NCBI RefSeq assembly: GCF_010669285.1
Contig: NZ_CP048711.1
Coordinates: 806,001-870,000, forward strand
DNA length: 64,000 nucleotides
Reading direction: 5' to 3'
From: Kineobactrum salinum
GTDB taxonomy: Bacteria > Pseudomonadota > Gammaproteobacteria > Pseudomonadales > Halieaceae
Position 1 is the stretch's first letter, and each line of letters starts with the position of its first letter. Made by a program: the position numbers and the translations under genes. The notes beneath the pieces were generated by a model. It searched no databases. It was given only the letters and a program-made list of their open reading frames with translations, and was not told the origin of the DNA. Shown in pieces: positions 43,933-54,872 of the stretch.

Positions 43933-46900
43933 CTGTTCCCCGCGGGTGCGGGGATGAACCGCCGACTTTGGCGGTCAGGCCCAGCTTTTTATCCTGTTCC
44001 CCGCGGGTGCGGGGATGAACCGCATCGCCGCCGCGGCTATTACGCCGGCATGTGCTGTTCCCCGCGGGTGCGGGGATGAACCGCGAAAACCGCGCTATAC
44101 GCTGACACCGGGCATCTGTTCCCCGCGGGTGCGGGGATGAACCGCCTGGCTGGGCATTCCACAAAACCCGCGAGTACCTGTTCCCCGCGGGTGCGGGGAT
44201 GAACCGTCAACGCAAGGAGGGCAGCATGATCGACACACCTGTTCCCCGCGGGTGCGGGGATGAACCGTGCTCGGCGTAGGTGTAGCCCTTATCCCTCAAC
44301 TGTTCCCCGCGGGTGCGGGGATGAACCGGCATCGGCGGATGCCGCCGGGACAGCCACCGACCTGTTCCCCGCGGGTGCGGGGATGAACCGCGGGAGCTTG
44401 AGCTGTGAACTCCCCCCGCCAACTGTTCCCCGCGGGTGCGGGGATGAACCGTGATAACATCGTGGCCACTGGCTGGCTCAATTCTGTTCCCCGCGGGTGC
44501 GGGGATGAACCGCGGGGAAAGCAGCTCCCACCATCCCTGCACGACTGTTCCCCGCGGGTGCGGGGATGAACCGTACAGCATGGCGGTGGATTTTCGCCTG
44601 CTGAACTGTTCCCCGCGGGTGCGGGGATGAACCGCCCGGGAGGCGGCCGCTGCTGCCGAGATTGAGCTGTTCCCCGCGGGTGCGGGGATGAACCGCTAAA
44701 CTTAACCCACTCTGTTACGGGGCGGGCCTGTTCCCCGCGGGTGCGGGGATGAACCGGATGCCGAGTTTTGAGGGCGTGGCCGCCGGTGCTGTTCCCCGCG
44801 GGTGCGGGGATGAACCGGAGAACCCGCCCATGCACATACCGCCGCACATCTGTTCCCCGCGGGTGCGGGGATGAACCGTGATCCGGCATGAAGTCGGCCG
44901 CCAGTCCCGCCTGTTCCCCGCGGGTGCGGGGATGAACCGCATTTCGACAGAGATGAATGCCGTGGTCGCCCCTGTTCCCCGCGGGTGCGGGGATGAACCG
45001 CCAACAACACCCGACCGCGATCTGGCAAAAGCCTGTTCCCCGCGGGTGCGGGGATGAACCGTCAGCGATTAAGCAATCACACCAGGAGACGAACTGTTCC
45101 CCGCGGGTGCGGGGATGAACCGCCATTACGCGGATCTCCCGTGATTGGGGTGGTCTGTTCCCCGCGGGTGCGGGGATGAACCGTATTGGATCGCGTCCTG
45201 CTGCGACGGCGGCCACTGTTCCCCGCGGGTGCGGGGATGAACCGCTGACATCGGCCGCATGCGCGGAGGTGGACGCCTGTTCCCCGCGGGTGCGGGGATG
45301 AACCGCCGCCAGCAAATGGATGGACGAGCTCATCGAGCTGTTCCCCGCGGGTGCGGGGATGAACCGCCTGCCGGATAACATCGAGCGCCGCACCGGCTCT
45401 GTTCCCCGCGGGTGCGGGGATGAACCGATTATTCAGAATGCCAAGCGCCTATTCCCCATCTGTTCCCCGCGGGTGCGGGGATGAACCGTGGTGGCCTGAT
45501 TCATTCACGAATATGTGGCCCTGTTCCCGCGGGTGCGGGGATGAACCGTTTAATGTCAAGGCACACCTAACTTATTTTGACTGTTCCCCGCGGGTGCGGG
45601 GATGAACCGTGTGTAGGAGGTCCGCTTGATCAGCGGGCCTACTGTTCCCCGCGGGTGCGGGGATGAACCGTTTCGCTTCCTGCTCGGCTTCGTGCCCCTG
45701 AACTGTTCCCCGCGGGTGCGGGGATGAACCGTCATACAACTCCGGCCTCGCCTCAATATTCGCCTGTTCCCCGCGGGTGCGGGGATGAACCGTATGTACC
45801 ACTTTAGCCAATTCGATAAATGTCCTGTTCCCCGCGGGTGCGGGGATGAACCGGCTGATAACCAAACTCCCGGACGTGCCTAATCCTGTTCCCCGCGGGT
45901 GCGGGGATGAACCGGAGTCAGTATGAACATCTATGAAAAGTTTGTTCTGTTCCCCGCGGGTGCGGGGATGAACCGTCGCGCATCGTCTCCACTTGCTCAA
46001 CCCAGCCCTGTTCCCCGCGGGTGCGGGGATGAACCGGCTTCCCGATCCAGTAATTACCCGTGTTGCGGCCTGTTCCCCGCGGGTGCGGGGATGAACCGCT
46101 GGCCGACCGAGCCGAATGTAGCTGTGCCCCCTGTTCCCCGCGGGTGCGGGGATGAACCGTATTTCCTAATTGTGGGGCAGACGAAGGAACACTGTTCCCC
46201 GCGGGTGCGGGGATGAACCAACTGGGGCGGTGCGCGTCTCCCGCTGGGCACCTGTTCCCCGCGGGTGCGGGGATGAACCGGCATCGACGTTCTGCCCCAT
46301 ACCCACCGCTGCCTGTTCCCCGCGGGTGCGGGGATGAACCGCTCGTTGACTATGTGTTTGGCCGTTCAGTGGGCTGTTCCCCGCGGGTGCGGGGATGAAC
46401 CGTAGGCGGCCCTAGTACAACAAGGTGTGGAGGTCTGTTCCCCGCGGGTGCGGGGATGAACCGCCCACCTCCGATGCCGCCGCCCTGGCAGAGAACTGTT
46501 CCCCGCGGGTGCGGGGATGAACCGTAATAAACATTAATCAAATCATCCTTTTCCCCCTGTTCCCCGCGGGTGCGGGGATGAACCGTTCGGCCGCGGTCGC
46601 CGGAAATGGATCGATCACTGTTCCCCGCGGGTGCGGGGATGAACCGCTCGTTGTGAGACTGGGTGTAAAAGATACCGCCTGTTCCCCGCGGGTGCGGGGA
46701 TGAACCGAGTCCTGAAGAGGTGCGAGGATTCTACAATGACTGTTCCCCGCGGGTGCGGGGATGAACCGTGACCACCGGGCCTTGCCGCAACACGCTGACC
46801 CTGTTCCCCGCGGGTGCGGGGATGAACCGGCATTAGTGGCATGTAATATCGGGTTACCGCCCTGTTCCCCGCGGGTGCGGGGATGAACCGCCATTGATCT

Positions 46901-47987
46901 TGGAGCACCTGTAGATATTGGCCTGTTCCCCGCGGGTGCGGGGATGAACCGGCTGAGCTCAATGACGCCATGCTCGTTCTGGTCTGTTCCCCGCGGGTGC
47001 GGGGATGAACCGCTGAAGCCGTGCCAGGCGGTGCAGTCGGGCATCTGTTCCCCGCGGGTGCGGGGATGAACCGCGATGAGTGACCTTGCAAAATATGGCC
47101 TGCAACTGTTCCCCGCGGGTGCGGGGATGAACCGGGCCGCAACGGGGCGCTGTATCTCGCGGGGCCCTGTTCCCCGCGGGTGCGGGGATGAACCGCTGGT
47201 ATCCAACGGCATGGCGGAGAAGCAGGCCTGTTCCCCGCGGGTGCGGGGATGAACCGCACGTCCGCGAATTCGGCTATCAGCCTGCCGCCTGTTCCCCGCG
47301 GGTGCGGGGATGAACCGGTCTCGCGGCTCTCAATGTCCATGTCGCCTGCCTGTTCCCCGCGGGTGCGGGGATGAACCGGGCACGCCAGACAACCCCGTTT
47401 TTTATGTAACCTGTTCCCCGCGGGTGCGGGGATGAACCGCGTCCATCTCCGCATCGATCACCTCCTCGATCCTGTTCCCCGCGGGTGCGGGGATGAACCG
47501 GTATTCGCACCGCGCGGACCGTCCAGCATTTCCTGTTCCCCGCGGGTGCGGGGATGAACCGCTGGTGCGGTTGGGCCCTTGGCTCCGCTGCCCTGTTCCC
47601 CGCGGGTGCGGGGATGAACCGTCGGCACTCCCGACGCGGTATCCAGCCTCCAGCTGTTCCCCGCGGTTGCGGGGATGAACCGCAGCAGGCTTTCGAACAT
47701 GAGGGCATCGCCGACTGTTCCCCGCGGGTGCGGGGATGAACCGCCGAGTATGAGGCGCTGGAAACGCGCGCGGGTCTGTTCCCCGCGGGTGCGGGGATGA
47801 ACCGTGGACTGTCACGCCGCATCCTCCCGCTGCTCACTGTTCCCCGCGGGTGCGGGGATGAACCGATTACGCGCGCCGCGCTGGTGGCACAGCTGCCCTG
47901 TTCCCCGCGGGTGCGGGGATAAACCGCTGGTTACAGTGTATGACCGGAACCGGTACGTCTGTTCCCCGCGGGTGCAGAGATGAATTG
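43933..47987 (+). CRISPR. Type I-E CRISPR array, 67 repeats and 66 spacers
   Basis: A 29-nt repeat starting CTGTTCCCCGCGGGT and ending GCGGGGATGAACCG, with 32-nt spacers (61-bp period, a few at 60 or 62). Starts run from 43933 to 47898 plus a degenerate terminal repeat at 47959-47987. Variants: one C missing at 45521, last base A at 46192, G-to-T at 47654, G-to-A at 47898; damage clusters away from cas2, so new spacers enter at the cas2 side. No spacer looks duplicated or matches the rest of the window by eye. The many open frames across the array (reading PHPRGT, PAPAGN, PRTRGEQ on one strand) are repeat artefacts. Confidence 0.98.
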
Positions 47988-48112
47988 GCCAACAATCACA
48001 TCGCCCAGGCGGCGGTAGGACATGATGTGCACGGTAAACCAGAGACTGTCTCCGCGAGAGCCCGTTTCTCGGAAAATGTCAGGATGCACGGGCTTTCCTG
48101 TGTAGCCCTTTC
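47988..48112 (-). pseudogene. Fragment of a cheB-cheR-PAS gene at the array end
   Basis: About 125 bp align with 49776-49896, the PAS region near the 3' end of the intact cheBR-PAS gene, with roughly four in five bases identical and a 1-nt indel. On the minus strand it still reads WFTVHIMSYRRLGDVIVG against WFTVRIMPYRRLDNVIDG. Similarity begins at the last bases of the degenerate final repeat. There is no start codon or intact frame. Together with the intact gene it forms direct repeats flanking the HNH gene. Confidence 0.8.
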
Positions 48113-48210
48113 GCAGTGGTCGCGGGATGAAACGCCCCGGCACTGCCAGCTCCCATCCATCAAAACAGTCCAATACATTGCCATTCCAGATCAAAGCCCT
48201 ACACTTAATA

Positions 48211-48226
48211 CTGTACAAATACACAG
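48211..48226. promoter_or_regulatory. LexA (SOS) box candidate upstream of the HNH gene
   Basis: CTGTACAAATACACAG fits CTGT-N8-ACAG exactly, with the flanking TA on the left also matching. It overlaps a possible -10 (TTAATACT) and lies 18 bp before the start codon, a position where LexA would block transcription. Confidence 0.6.
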
Positions 48227-48244
48227 CACCAGGAAGACAGCCCC

Positions 48245-49675
48245 ATGACCAATCTCGCCTTCCCTCCCATCCCCGTCGACTTTGACACCGACCATCTCGC
48301 CAACGAAATCACACTTCTCGCCGGCCAGATCAATGCCGCCAACCATCGGCTGCTCAAACTCATCGCCCAATTCGACCAACGCAAGGGCTGGAGTGGTGGC
48401 GGCACCGTGCGCTCCTGCGCCCACTGGCTGAACTGGAAATGTGGCATTGCATTGAGCGCCGCGCGGGAGAAAGTGCGGGTGGCGGGCTGCCTGGAATCCC
48501 TGCCGCAGATCGATACGGCCTTCGCCGCCGGTGAGATCAGCTACTCCAAGGTGCGAGCCATGACGCGGGTGGCAACGCCGGAGAACGAGGACTTTCTGCT
48601 GCGTATCGCCCAGTACGGCACCGCCAGCCATGTTGAAAAAGTGGTAGGTAAATACAGACAGGTGACCCGCAAGAACGATACCGACGCGGAGCTGGAACAG
48701 GAGGCGGCGCGCAAACTGGTGTATTACCAGGATGAGGACGGCATGTGGATAGTCCACGCCAGGCTGCCCCAGGAGGCCGGTTCGCTGCTGGTGAAGGCCA
48801 TCGAAACCGTGGTCGCACCGGTGCAGGAAGAGAAACAGGCACAACTCCGGGCGGAATATAAGCGACAGTCGCAAGAACCCGCTTCCGCGGAAAACCGGCA
48901 GACACCCTTCGAAACCAATGAGCCCTTCCGCTTCCAGGAGTTGCTGGAACACACCCGGGCTGACGCACTGATCGCGATCAGTGAACACTTCCTCGCCACC
49001 GGCGGCACAAACGCTGAATTGGCGGCACTCAAAGGCAGCGAGCGCTGCCAGATCGTGCTGCATGTCGATATCGAGACCCTCAGAAAGCAGCAACACGCTG
49101 CCGATTGCGAGTATTCACACTGCAATCTGGATGACAGGCGCTGGATCGCACCGCATACCGCCAGGCGCCTCTCCTGTGATACGAGTCTGGTGACCGTACT
49201 AAATGACAAGAACGGCAACGTGCTCAATATAGGCCGCCGCTCCCGAACCGTCCCGGCCGCCATGAGCAGGGCATTGAAAATGCGTGACAGGACCTGCCGT
49301 TTCCCCGGCTGCTGCGAGTCGCGCTATGTGGATGCGCACCATATCCGGCACTGGGTAGATGGCGGCGAGACCAGTCTCGATAATCTGGTGACTCTGTGCC
49401 GCTACCACCACCGGCAGTTGCACCGGGGCGCATTCACCCTTTCCACCCAAAGCAACGAATCTGGCAGACGGCTCGTCTTCAAGACACCCGCGGGCCGCAT
49501 ACTGGAAACAAGCCTTGCTCCCCAGTTCCCGGACGCTTCCGCAGAAACGTCCGGCACCGCGCTGCGAAACATTGTGCCGGATATCAATGCCAGAACGGCA
49601 GTAACCCGCTGGTCCGGGGAAAGTTGTGACTACGGAATGGCGGTAGACGCATTGCTGCAACGGGAAATGCGCTGA
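48245..49675 (+). CDS. DUF222/HNH endonuclease domain protein (13E12-type)
   Basis: A 476-residue protein. Residues ~15-340 form the DUF222 region (SCAHWLNWKCGIALSAAREK, GEISYSKVRAMTRVATPEN). The C-terminal HNH nuclease motif has CRFPGCCESRYVDAHHIRHW, DGGETSLDNLVTLCRYHH and QLHRGAF, giving the paired cysteines and the HHI and final HH metal ligands. AGGAAG at 48231-48236 is the ribosome site. Such proteins occur as multi-copy, often mobile genes; their cellular role is unsettled. The LexA-like box suggests damage induction. It sits between two copies of cheBR-derived sequence and directly beyond the CRISPR array. Confidence 0.9.
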   Translation: MTNLAFPPIPVDFDTDHLANEITLLAGQINAANHRLLKLIAQFDQRKGWSGGGTVRSCAHWLNWKCGIALSAAREKVRVAGCLESLPQIDTAFAAGEISYSKVRAMTRVATPENEDFLLRIAQYGTASHVEKVVGKYRQVTRKNDTDAELEQEAARKLVYYQDEDGMWIVHARLPQEAGSLLVKAIETVVAPVQEEKQAQLRAEYKRQSQEPASAENRQTPFETNEPFRFQELLEHTRADALIAISEHFLATGGTNAELAALKGSERCQIVLHVDIETLRKQQHAADCEYSHCNLDDRRWIAPHTARRLSCDTSLVTVLNDKNGNVLNIGRRSRTVPAAMSRALKMRDRTCRFPGCCESRYVDAHHIRHWVDGGETSLDNLVTLCRYHHRQLHRGAFTLSTQSNESGRRLVFKTPAGRILETSLAPQFPDASAETSGTALRNIVPDINARTAVTRWSGESCDYGMAVDALLQREMR

Positions 49676-49700
49676 TTCCCCGCGTCCTCAGCTCAATCAG

Positions 49701-52279
49701 CTATGCCTCCAAATCCCGGCGCAATGCCTGTTCGAGCTTTTTTGTCTCGGTGATGTCGACAAAGGTAATCACCACACCGTCAATCACATTGTCCAGCCGG
49801 CGGTAGGGCATGATGCGCACGGTAAACCAGCGGCCGTCGTTGGCGAGGACCTGCTTCTCGGAAAATGTCAGGGTGCGCAGGGTTTCCTGTGCATCCTCGT
49901 GCAATTCAGGGTATTGCAAATTGGTGGCAAGGTCGCTGAACGGCCGCCCCACATCACTTTCCCGGACATTTACGATTTTGGTCGCGCGATCGGTGTAACG
50001 GCGGACGTTCAAACCCTGGTCCAGGAACAGAATGGCAATCTCGATGCTGTTGAGCACGTTACTCATGTCGCTCTGGGCCAGGGCGAGATCGTCAAGCTTG
50101 GTCTGCAACTCCGCGTTGATGGTCTGCAGTTCCTCGTTCATCGACTGCATTTCTTCTTTGGAGGTGGTCAATTCTTCGTTGGTCGATTGAAGCTCCTCGT
50201 TGGTGGATTGCAACTCCTCGTTGGCGGACTGCAATTCCTCCCTGGATGCTCGCGCTTCCTCGCTCAGGGTCTGGATTTCATCCCGGTATTGCTGCAGTTC
50301 GGTCTCGTGCGATACTTCCAGCGTGGTCTTGTCCTTGCCGTTCTTGCGCCTGGATTCTCCGGCCGGAACCTGGGCGATATCACGAAACACAATCATCGTC
50401 GCGCCGCGCAGCGCGGCCGGCTCGCGAAGTGCCTGTACCGTGACTTCGACGCGCTGCTCGCCGCCGCCCGGCAATTGTACTTGCAGCCCATGAAGGTGCT
50501 GCGGTTCGCTGCCGGGTGTTGACTTCCTCAGGGCAACGCTGATCGGCACCCTCAACCCTTCACGCACCATGGCGTGGATATTCCAGTTGGCCTTGCCCGC
50601 GGCCGGCTCCAGGTACTTGCCCGTGCGCCCGCTGATGTAGAGTATGTCACCGTCACCATTGGTCACCACCGCTGCGGGCGCATAGACCTGCAGCAAGACC
50701 TGGTCTGCGGCTGCCTGCAAGTTGTCGCTGAGGTCATGGGTAGTAGGCACTGGATGCTCCCTGGTTACCTTCGATAGGGGTGGAAAGGATCTCATCATGA
50801 AGTCCGCGCCGCCGCCGGGAACATCATCCCGGCGCTGATACACACGTAGGGTAGGCTGAATGGGCCGGAACAGATTGTTGAATCGTCCCACCGTCTCCGC
50901 ACTGCCCAACAGCAGCACACCGCCATCGCGCAAACTGTAGTGAAACAGCGGGATCAAGCTGCGCTGCAAGGGGGCATCGAAGTAGATCAGCAGATTGCGG
51001 CAGGTGATCAGGTCGAGCTTGGTAAAGGGAGGATCCAGAATCACGTCCTGCGGGGCGAACAACACCATGTCGCGGATCTCGGGGTTGATGTCGTAACTCC
51101 CTTCCCGGGCAGTGAAAAATTGCGCCAGCCGCTGCGCGGAGACGGCGTCGCTGATCGACGCCGGATAGCGGCCACGGCGCGCAGTATCTATCGCCCCCGG
51201 ACTCAGATCAGTGGCGAAAATCTGCAGGCTGAAATCACTGTACTCTCGCTGCCGGCGGATCGCTTCGCTGAACACGATCGCCAGCGAATACGCTTCCTCG
51301 CCAGTAGAGCAACCAACCACCCACACCCGCAGTTTGCGCTGCATCGTACGCCGCGCCAACAGTTCCGGCAGAGCGACATCCGCCAGATACTCCCAGACCG
51401 CAGTATCACGGAAGAAACTGGTCACCCCGATCAGCAGTTCCTTGAACAGCAGGTCGATTTCGTGGGAATTGTCCTGCAGGAAATTCGCGTAGTCCGCCAG
51501 AGTCGTGAGATCGTGGATTGCCATGCGCCGCTCCACGCGCCGGTGCAACGTACTGGGCTTGTAGAGGGAAAAGTCGTGATGGGTTCTGCGCTGAAGCAGG
51601 CTGAGAATGCGCTGTAGTGGCTCGGGCTCCAGTGCTGGCTCCGACTCACCGCCGGCCGGAACACCCGGGTCGGGGACCTGGGCGACGTAAGCCAGAATAC
51701 GCGCCGGCAACTCCGCCGGTGGCGCAATGATGTCCGCACACTGTGCGGCGATCGCGCTTTGGGGCATCGCATCGAACTGCGCCGTGTCCGGTTGTTGCAC
51801 CACCGTCAACCCCCCACGGCCTTGATCGCCTGCAGGCCCAGCGTGCCATCGGAGCCCATGCCGGACAGCACCACGGCAATGGCGCGCTCACCCTGAGTGC
51901 CGGCCAGCGAAGAGAACAGTACGTTGATGGGCAGCCGCATTCCCCGCGGCTCCCGGGGGCTGGCCAGGTGCAGGGTTCCGTCGACGACGCTCAGTTCAGT
52001 ATTGGGCGGGATAACGTATACGCAGTCGGGCTCGATGCGCATGTTCTGCCGGGCCTCGCGCACCGGCATGGCTGTCACGCGCTGCAGAAGTTCCGACAAT
52101 AGTGCCTTGTGGGTGGGGTCCAGGTGCTGCACCACCACACAGGCAATGCCGCTGTGGGGCGGGATCCCGGCCAGAAATTCCTCCAGTGGCGCCAACCCTC
52201 CAGCCGATGCGCCGATACCCACGATACGTGTCGCCCTCGCCGGGGCGGCGGGCGGCTCGGCGGTTGTCAGGGAAGCCAT
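49701..52279 (-). CDS. CheB-CheR-PAS fusion sensor, broken by an apparent 1-base deletion
   Basis: A chemotaxis-type fusion of ~860 residues in two frames. The CheB methylesterase has the serine in GIGASAGGLAPLEEF, histidine in VVQHLDPTHKALL and aspartate in VLSGMGSDGTLG. The frame is lost after IKAVGG and resumes as LTVVQQPDTAQFDAMPQSAI; one extra base in the C6 run at 51810-51815 joins them. CheR follows with SFFRDTAVWEYL and VVGCSTGEEAYSLAI. A coiled coil of repeated EELQSTNEELQ units and a PAS domain end the protein, with no kinase after. It likely modifies or relays signals with the upstream PAS protein and diguanylate cyclase. Confidence 0.85.
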
Positions 52280-52304
52280 GGGTCGAAGGAACTCTGGCGG
52301 TAGC

Positions 52305-52892
52305 TTATGTGCTTTCGCAACAGACTAGCAGCGCACAGCACTGGTCGGCAGACGCATTGGCCAGCACCCGCATTGGTCGCAAATCAGTGTCATCCACTGT
52401 CACGTCACAGCTACCTGCGGTGCCGGTATCCCTGAGCCTTTCCAGCAGGCTCCGCAGTGCGGGACGGCTGTCGGCGGCCAGGAAATGGTCGAAACGGCTG
52501 CCTCTCAGATCGTTCTGTCCGGCACCGAACAGCTCGGCCCCGGCCCGGTTGCCCTCAATGATCTCGCCCTGGAAATCGACGAGGAAATAACCGCAGGGTG
52601 CAGACTCGTACAGTTCCCTGTACCGGGCCAACTCCTCGACCAGACCCTGCTCATTGATGTGTATTTCCTCATTCTGCAGATCCAACTCCACCTGGTGCAC
52701 CTGTAGCTCATGCAACAGTTTGAGGGCATCGGGAGCGGTGCGGGGATCACTGGACAGCTTGTGGAGCAACTGCAGGGCCTCCACGTCCAGGGACCAATTG
52801 CCATAGGCAGCGGCGGTGCCCGCTCCCAGCCGGGTCTCAGCCTCCTTGCGCAGCTGCGTGTAGATACTCTGTTCGGCGGTGGACGTGGTCAT
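52305..52892 (-). CDS. PAS-domain signalling protein
   Basis: A ~195-residue protein starting MTTSTAEQS. An N-terminal helical stretch (LLHKLSSDPRTAPDALKLLH, ELQVHQVELDLQNEEIH) is the coiled segment seen before PAS domains in CheBR-linked sensors. A PAS domain follows (YRELYESAPCGYFLVD, GEIIEGNRAGAELFGAG). No output domain is present. Its ATG overlaps the diguanylate cyclase stop (ATGA), and the CheB-CheR gene begins 25 bp later. Confidence 0.8.
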   Translation of the reverse strand: MTTSTAEQSIYTQLRKEAETRLGAGTAAAYGNWSLDVEALQLLHKLSSDPRTAPDALKLLHELQVHQVELDLQNEEIHINEQGLVEELARYRELYESAPCGYFLVDFQGEIIEGNRAGAELFGAGQNDLRGSRFDHFLAADSRPALRSLLERLRDTGTAGSCDVTVDDTDLRPMRVLANASADQCCALLVCCEST

Positions 52893-54778
52893 GGGAACTC
52901 CGGTTTTTCTGGGCAGGACTGGCACTCATCATAGCACCCCGATGGCCGGTAGATCATGGTTCGATTGCGGCCCGCCGCCTTGGCCGCGTACAGGGCCTCG
53001 TCGGCATGACGAAGCAGCCACTCCAGAGCCTGCTGCCGATCCGGAATGCATGCGGCCACGCCAATGGATACTGTAAGCGGCACAGGCTGGCCATTCCATT
53101 GATAAGGTGCCGCGGCGATCTCACTGCGAATCTCCTCTGCCACCGCGGCGGCCCCTTCCAGCTCCGTGGCGGGAAGCAGTACCACGAACTCTTCCCCGCC
53201 GTAACGCGCAACGATATCACCGGCCCGGTGCACTTTGTCGCTGCACACACCGGCCAGATAGCGCAGGCAGTCATCGCCACAGAGATGGCCCAGCATGTCA
53301 TTGATATCCTTGAAATTGTCGGCATCGATCATCACAACCGCTATGCTGACCGTGTCCCGGGTATGGCGAGACCACTCTGTCTCCAGGGCCTGATCAAAAT
53401 ATGCCCTGTTCTTGAGTTGCGTCAGGCCGTCCAGCTGGCTGAACTGCTTCACTTTGTCATAGGCCGCCTTCAATTCGTTGGTTCGCTCCTCCACCCGCAG
53501 TTCCAGCTCCTCATTCGCTTGGCGCTGGATCACCAGCGCCTGTTCCTGCGCCTGCTCACGCTGCCTTCGCTCCAGATTGATGCGATAGGCCAATGCGAAT
53601 GAAAACAACAGCACCTGCAGTACTGTGCCGAACTGGGGCGCATACTCATAAATTGCGTTGTAGGGGACTATCCCGGCCTTGCTCAGGTTGTATTGCAAAT
53701 TCCCTGTTAGGAAGAGCGTCCAGGCAACGACATAAAACGGAGCCAGGGCGCTGCCCTTCCACCACAGGTAACAACCGCAGAAAAACAGCAAAACCGAACC
53801 GATGGAGGTAGCCACAATCATGATCGACAGTGTCAACCCGTACGGCAGCACCAGACTCATTGCGATAATCGTGACACCGGCCCAGGCCATTGCCAGAACC
53901 AGCGCAGACCAGACCTCACTGTAGTGCTTGACGTTCAGAAAACGGTGAGTAAAGAAGCCCACCGCGGCGAAACTGGCAGCGAAGAAGAAAGGCAGGGCGA
54001 AATGATTGAAAGCGGGTGCAGCGGGCCACAGGTATTGGAACCCCAGGCCCTGCAGGGTTGCCTGAGCCAACAGGTAGGATACGAGATAGGCCACGTACCA
54101 CAGGTAGGCCCGGTCGCGCACGGCAAAATAGAGCAGCATGTTGTAGGCTGCCAGCGCCAGCAGGATTCCGATAAAAAGAACCTGCAGCACAAGTTCGTGC
54201 TGGGTATGTTCGATGAACCTGTCCGGATCCCACAGAGTGACGGGCAGCTGCAGCGCTCCAGTGGTCTGGACGCGCATCAGAATCAGGTATTCGGCTCCCG
54301 CCGCAAAATCCAGCGGGAAGACAAAATCCCGGGAACCTATGGTGCGGCTCTCGAAGGGCAGCTGATCTCCGCTCACAAAATGCTGCAGGACACGCCCCTG
54401 TCGCAGCAGATAGACGTCGACATGGTCCAGCGGGGGATAGCTGACGGCAAGCAGGCGCCTGCTGTCCCCGGAACTGTCAAGCCGCAGCGCAAACCATACC
54501 GGATCAGGGATAATACCCATGCTGGGCGTCTCCCCTGTACCCGCAACCCAGTCCAACTGCTCGGGATTGGCGGCAATCGCCCCGATGTCGAGTTCCCCCT
54601 CCGCATCAACAATATGGACGAGATGACGCAGCGGTGCTTCATCGCCGGCGCTGTCCAGTTGCAGAACGGGAATCGGTGGCCCGGCCATCGCAGGCGCGAA
54701 CATCATCAGGAGGCAAATACCGATAATACCGCACACGGGAACGGCCCAGCGCCGTCGCGGGGAAAGTCGACCGGCCAT
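52889..54778 (-). CDS. 7TMR-DISM diguanylate cyclase
   Basis: A ~629-residue membrane protein. The start at 54778 opens a signal/anchor helix (VPVCGIIGICLLMMFAPAMA). An extracytoplasmic 7TMR-DISMED2 sensor follows (VWFALRLDSSGDSRRLLAVS, PPLDHVDVYLL). Seven helices follow (LFIGILLALAAYNMLLYFAV onward), then a coiled coil and a GGDEF domain with LDGLTQLKNRAYFDQAL and the intact active site ARYGGEEFVVLLP. It should make cyclic di-GMP in response to an external ligand, possibly a sugar-like compound. It leads the three-gene signalling operon. Confidence 0.92.
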   Translation of the reverse strand: MAGRLSPRRRWAVPVCGIIGICLLMMFAPAMAGPPIPVLQLDSAGDEAPLRHLVHIVDAEGELDIGAIAANPEQLDWVAGTGETPSMGIIPDPVWFALRLDSSGDSRRLLAVSYPPLDHVDVYLLRQGRVLQHFVSGDQLPFESRTIGSRDFVFPLDFAAGAEYLILMRVQTTGALQLPVTLWDPDRFIEHTQHELVLQVLFIGILLALAAYNMLLYFAVRDRAYLWYVAYLVSYLLAQATLQGLGFQYLWPAAPAFNHFALPFFFAASFAAVGFFTHRFLNVKHYSEVWSALVLAMAWAGVTIIAMSLVLPYGLTLSIMIVATSIGSVLLFFCGCYLWWKGSALAPFYVVAWTLFLTGNLQYNLSKAGIVPYNAIYEYAPQFGTVLQVLLFSFALAYRINLERRQREQAQEQALVIQRQANEELELRVEERTNELKAAYDKVKQFSQLDGLTQLKNRAYFDQALETEWSRHTRDTVSIAVVMIDADNFKDINDMLGHLCGDDCLRYLAGVCSDKVHRAGDIVARYGGEEFVVLLPATELEGAAAVAEEIRSEIAAAPYQWNGQPVPLTVSIGVAACIPDRQQALEWLLRHADEALYAAKAAGRNRTMIYRPSGCYDECQSCPEKPEFP

Positions 54779-54872
54779 TTTTTTTCCCAATGGTCTGACT
54801 TGCGGGTGACTGTCGGGCCAGTATAGACAAGATCGTAGCCGGTTGACACACGCCAGTGCCGGCACCAGAAGC

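Noticed and set aside
47931-48224. A 97-codon minus-strand frame next to the array as a real gene
   Set aside because: Its recognisable part is the decayed PAS fragment; the rest is intergenic and it would start beside the LexA-like box of the opposite gene.
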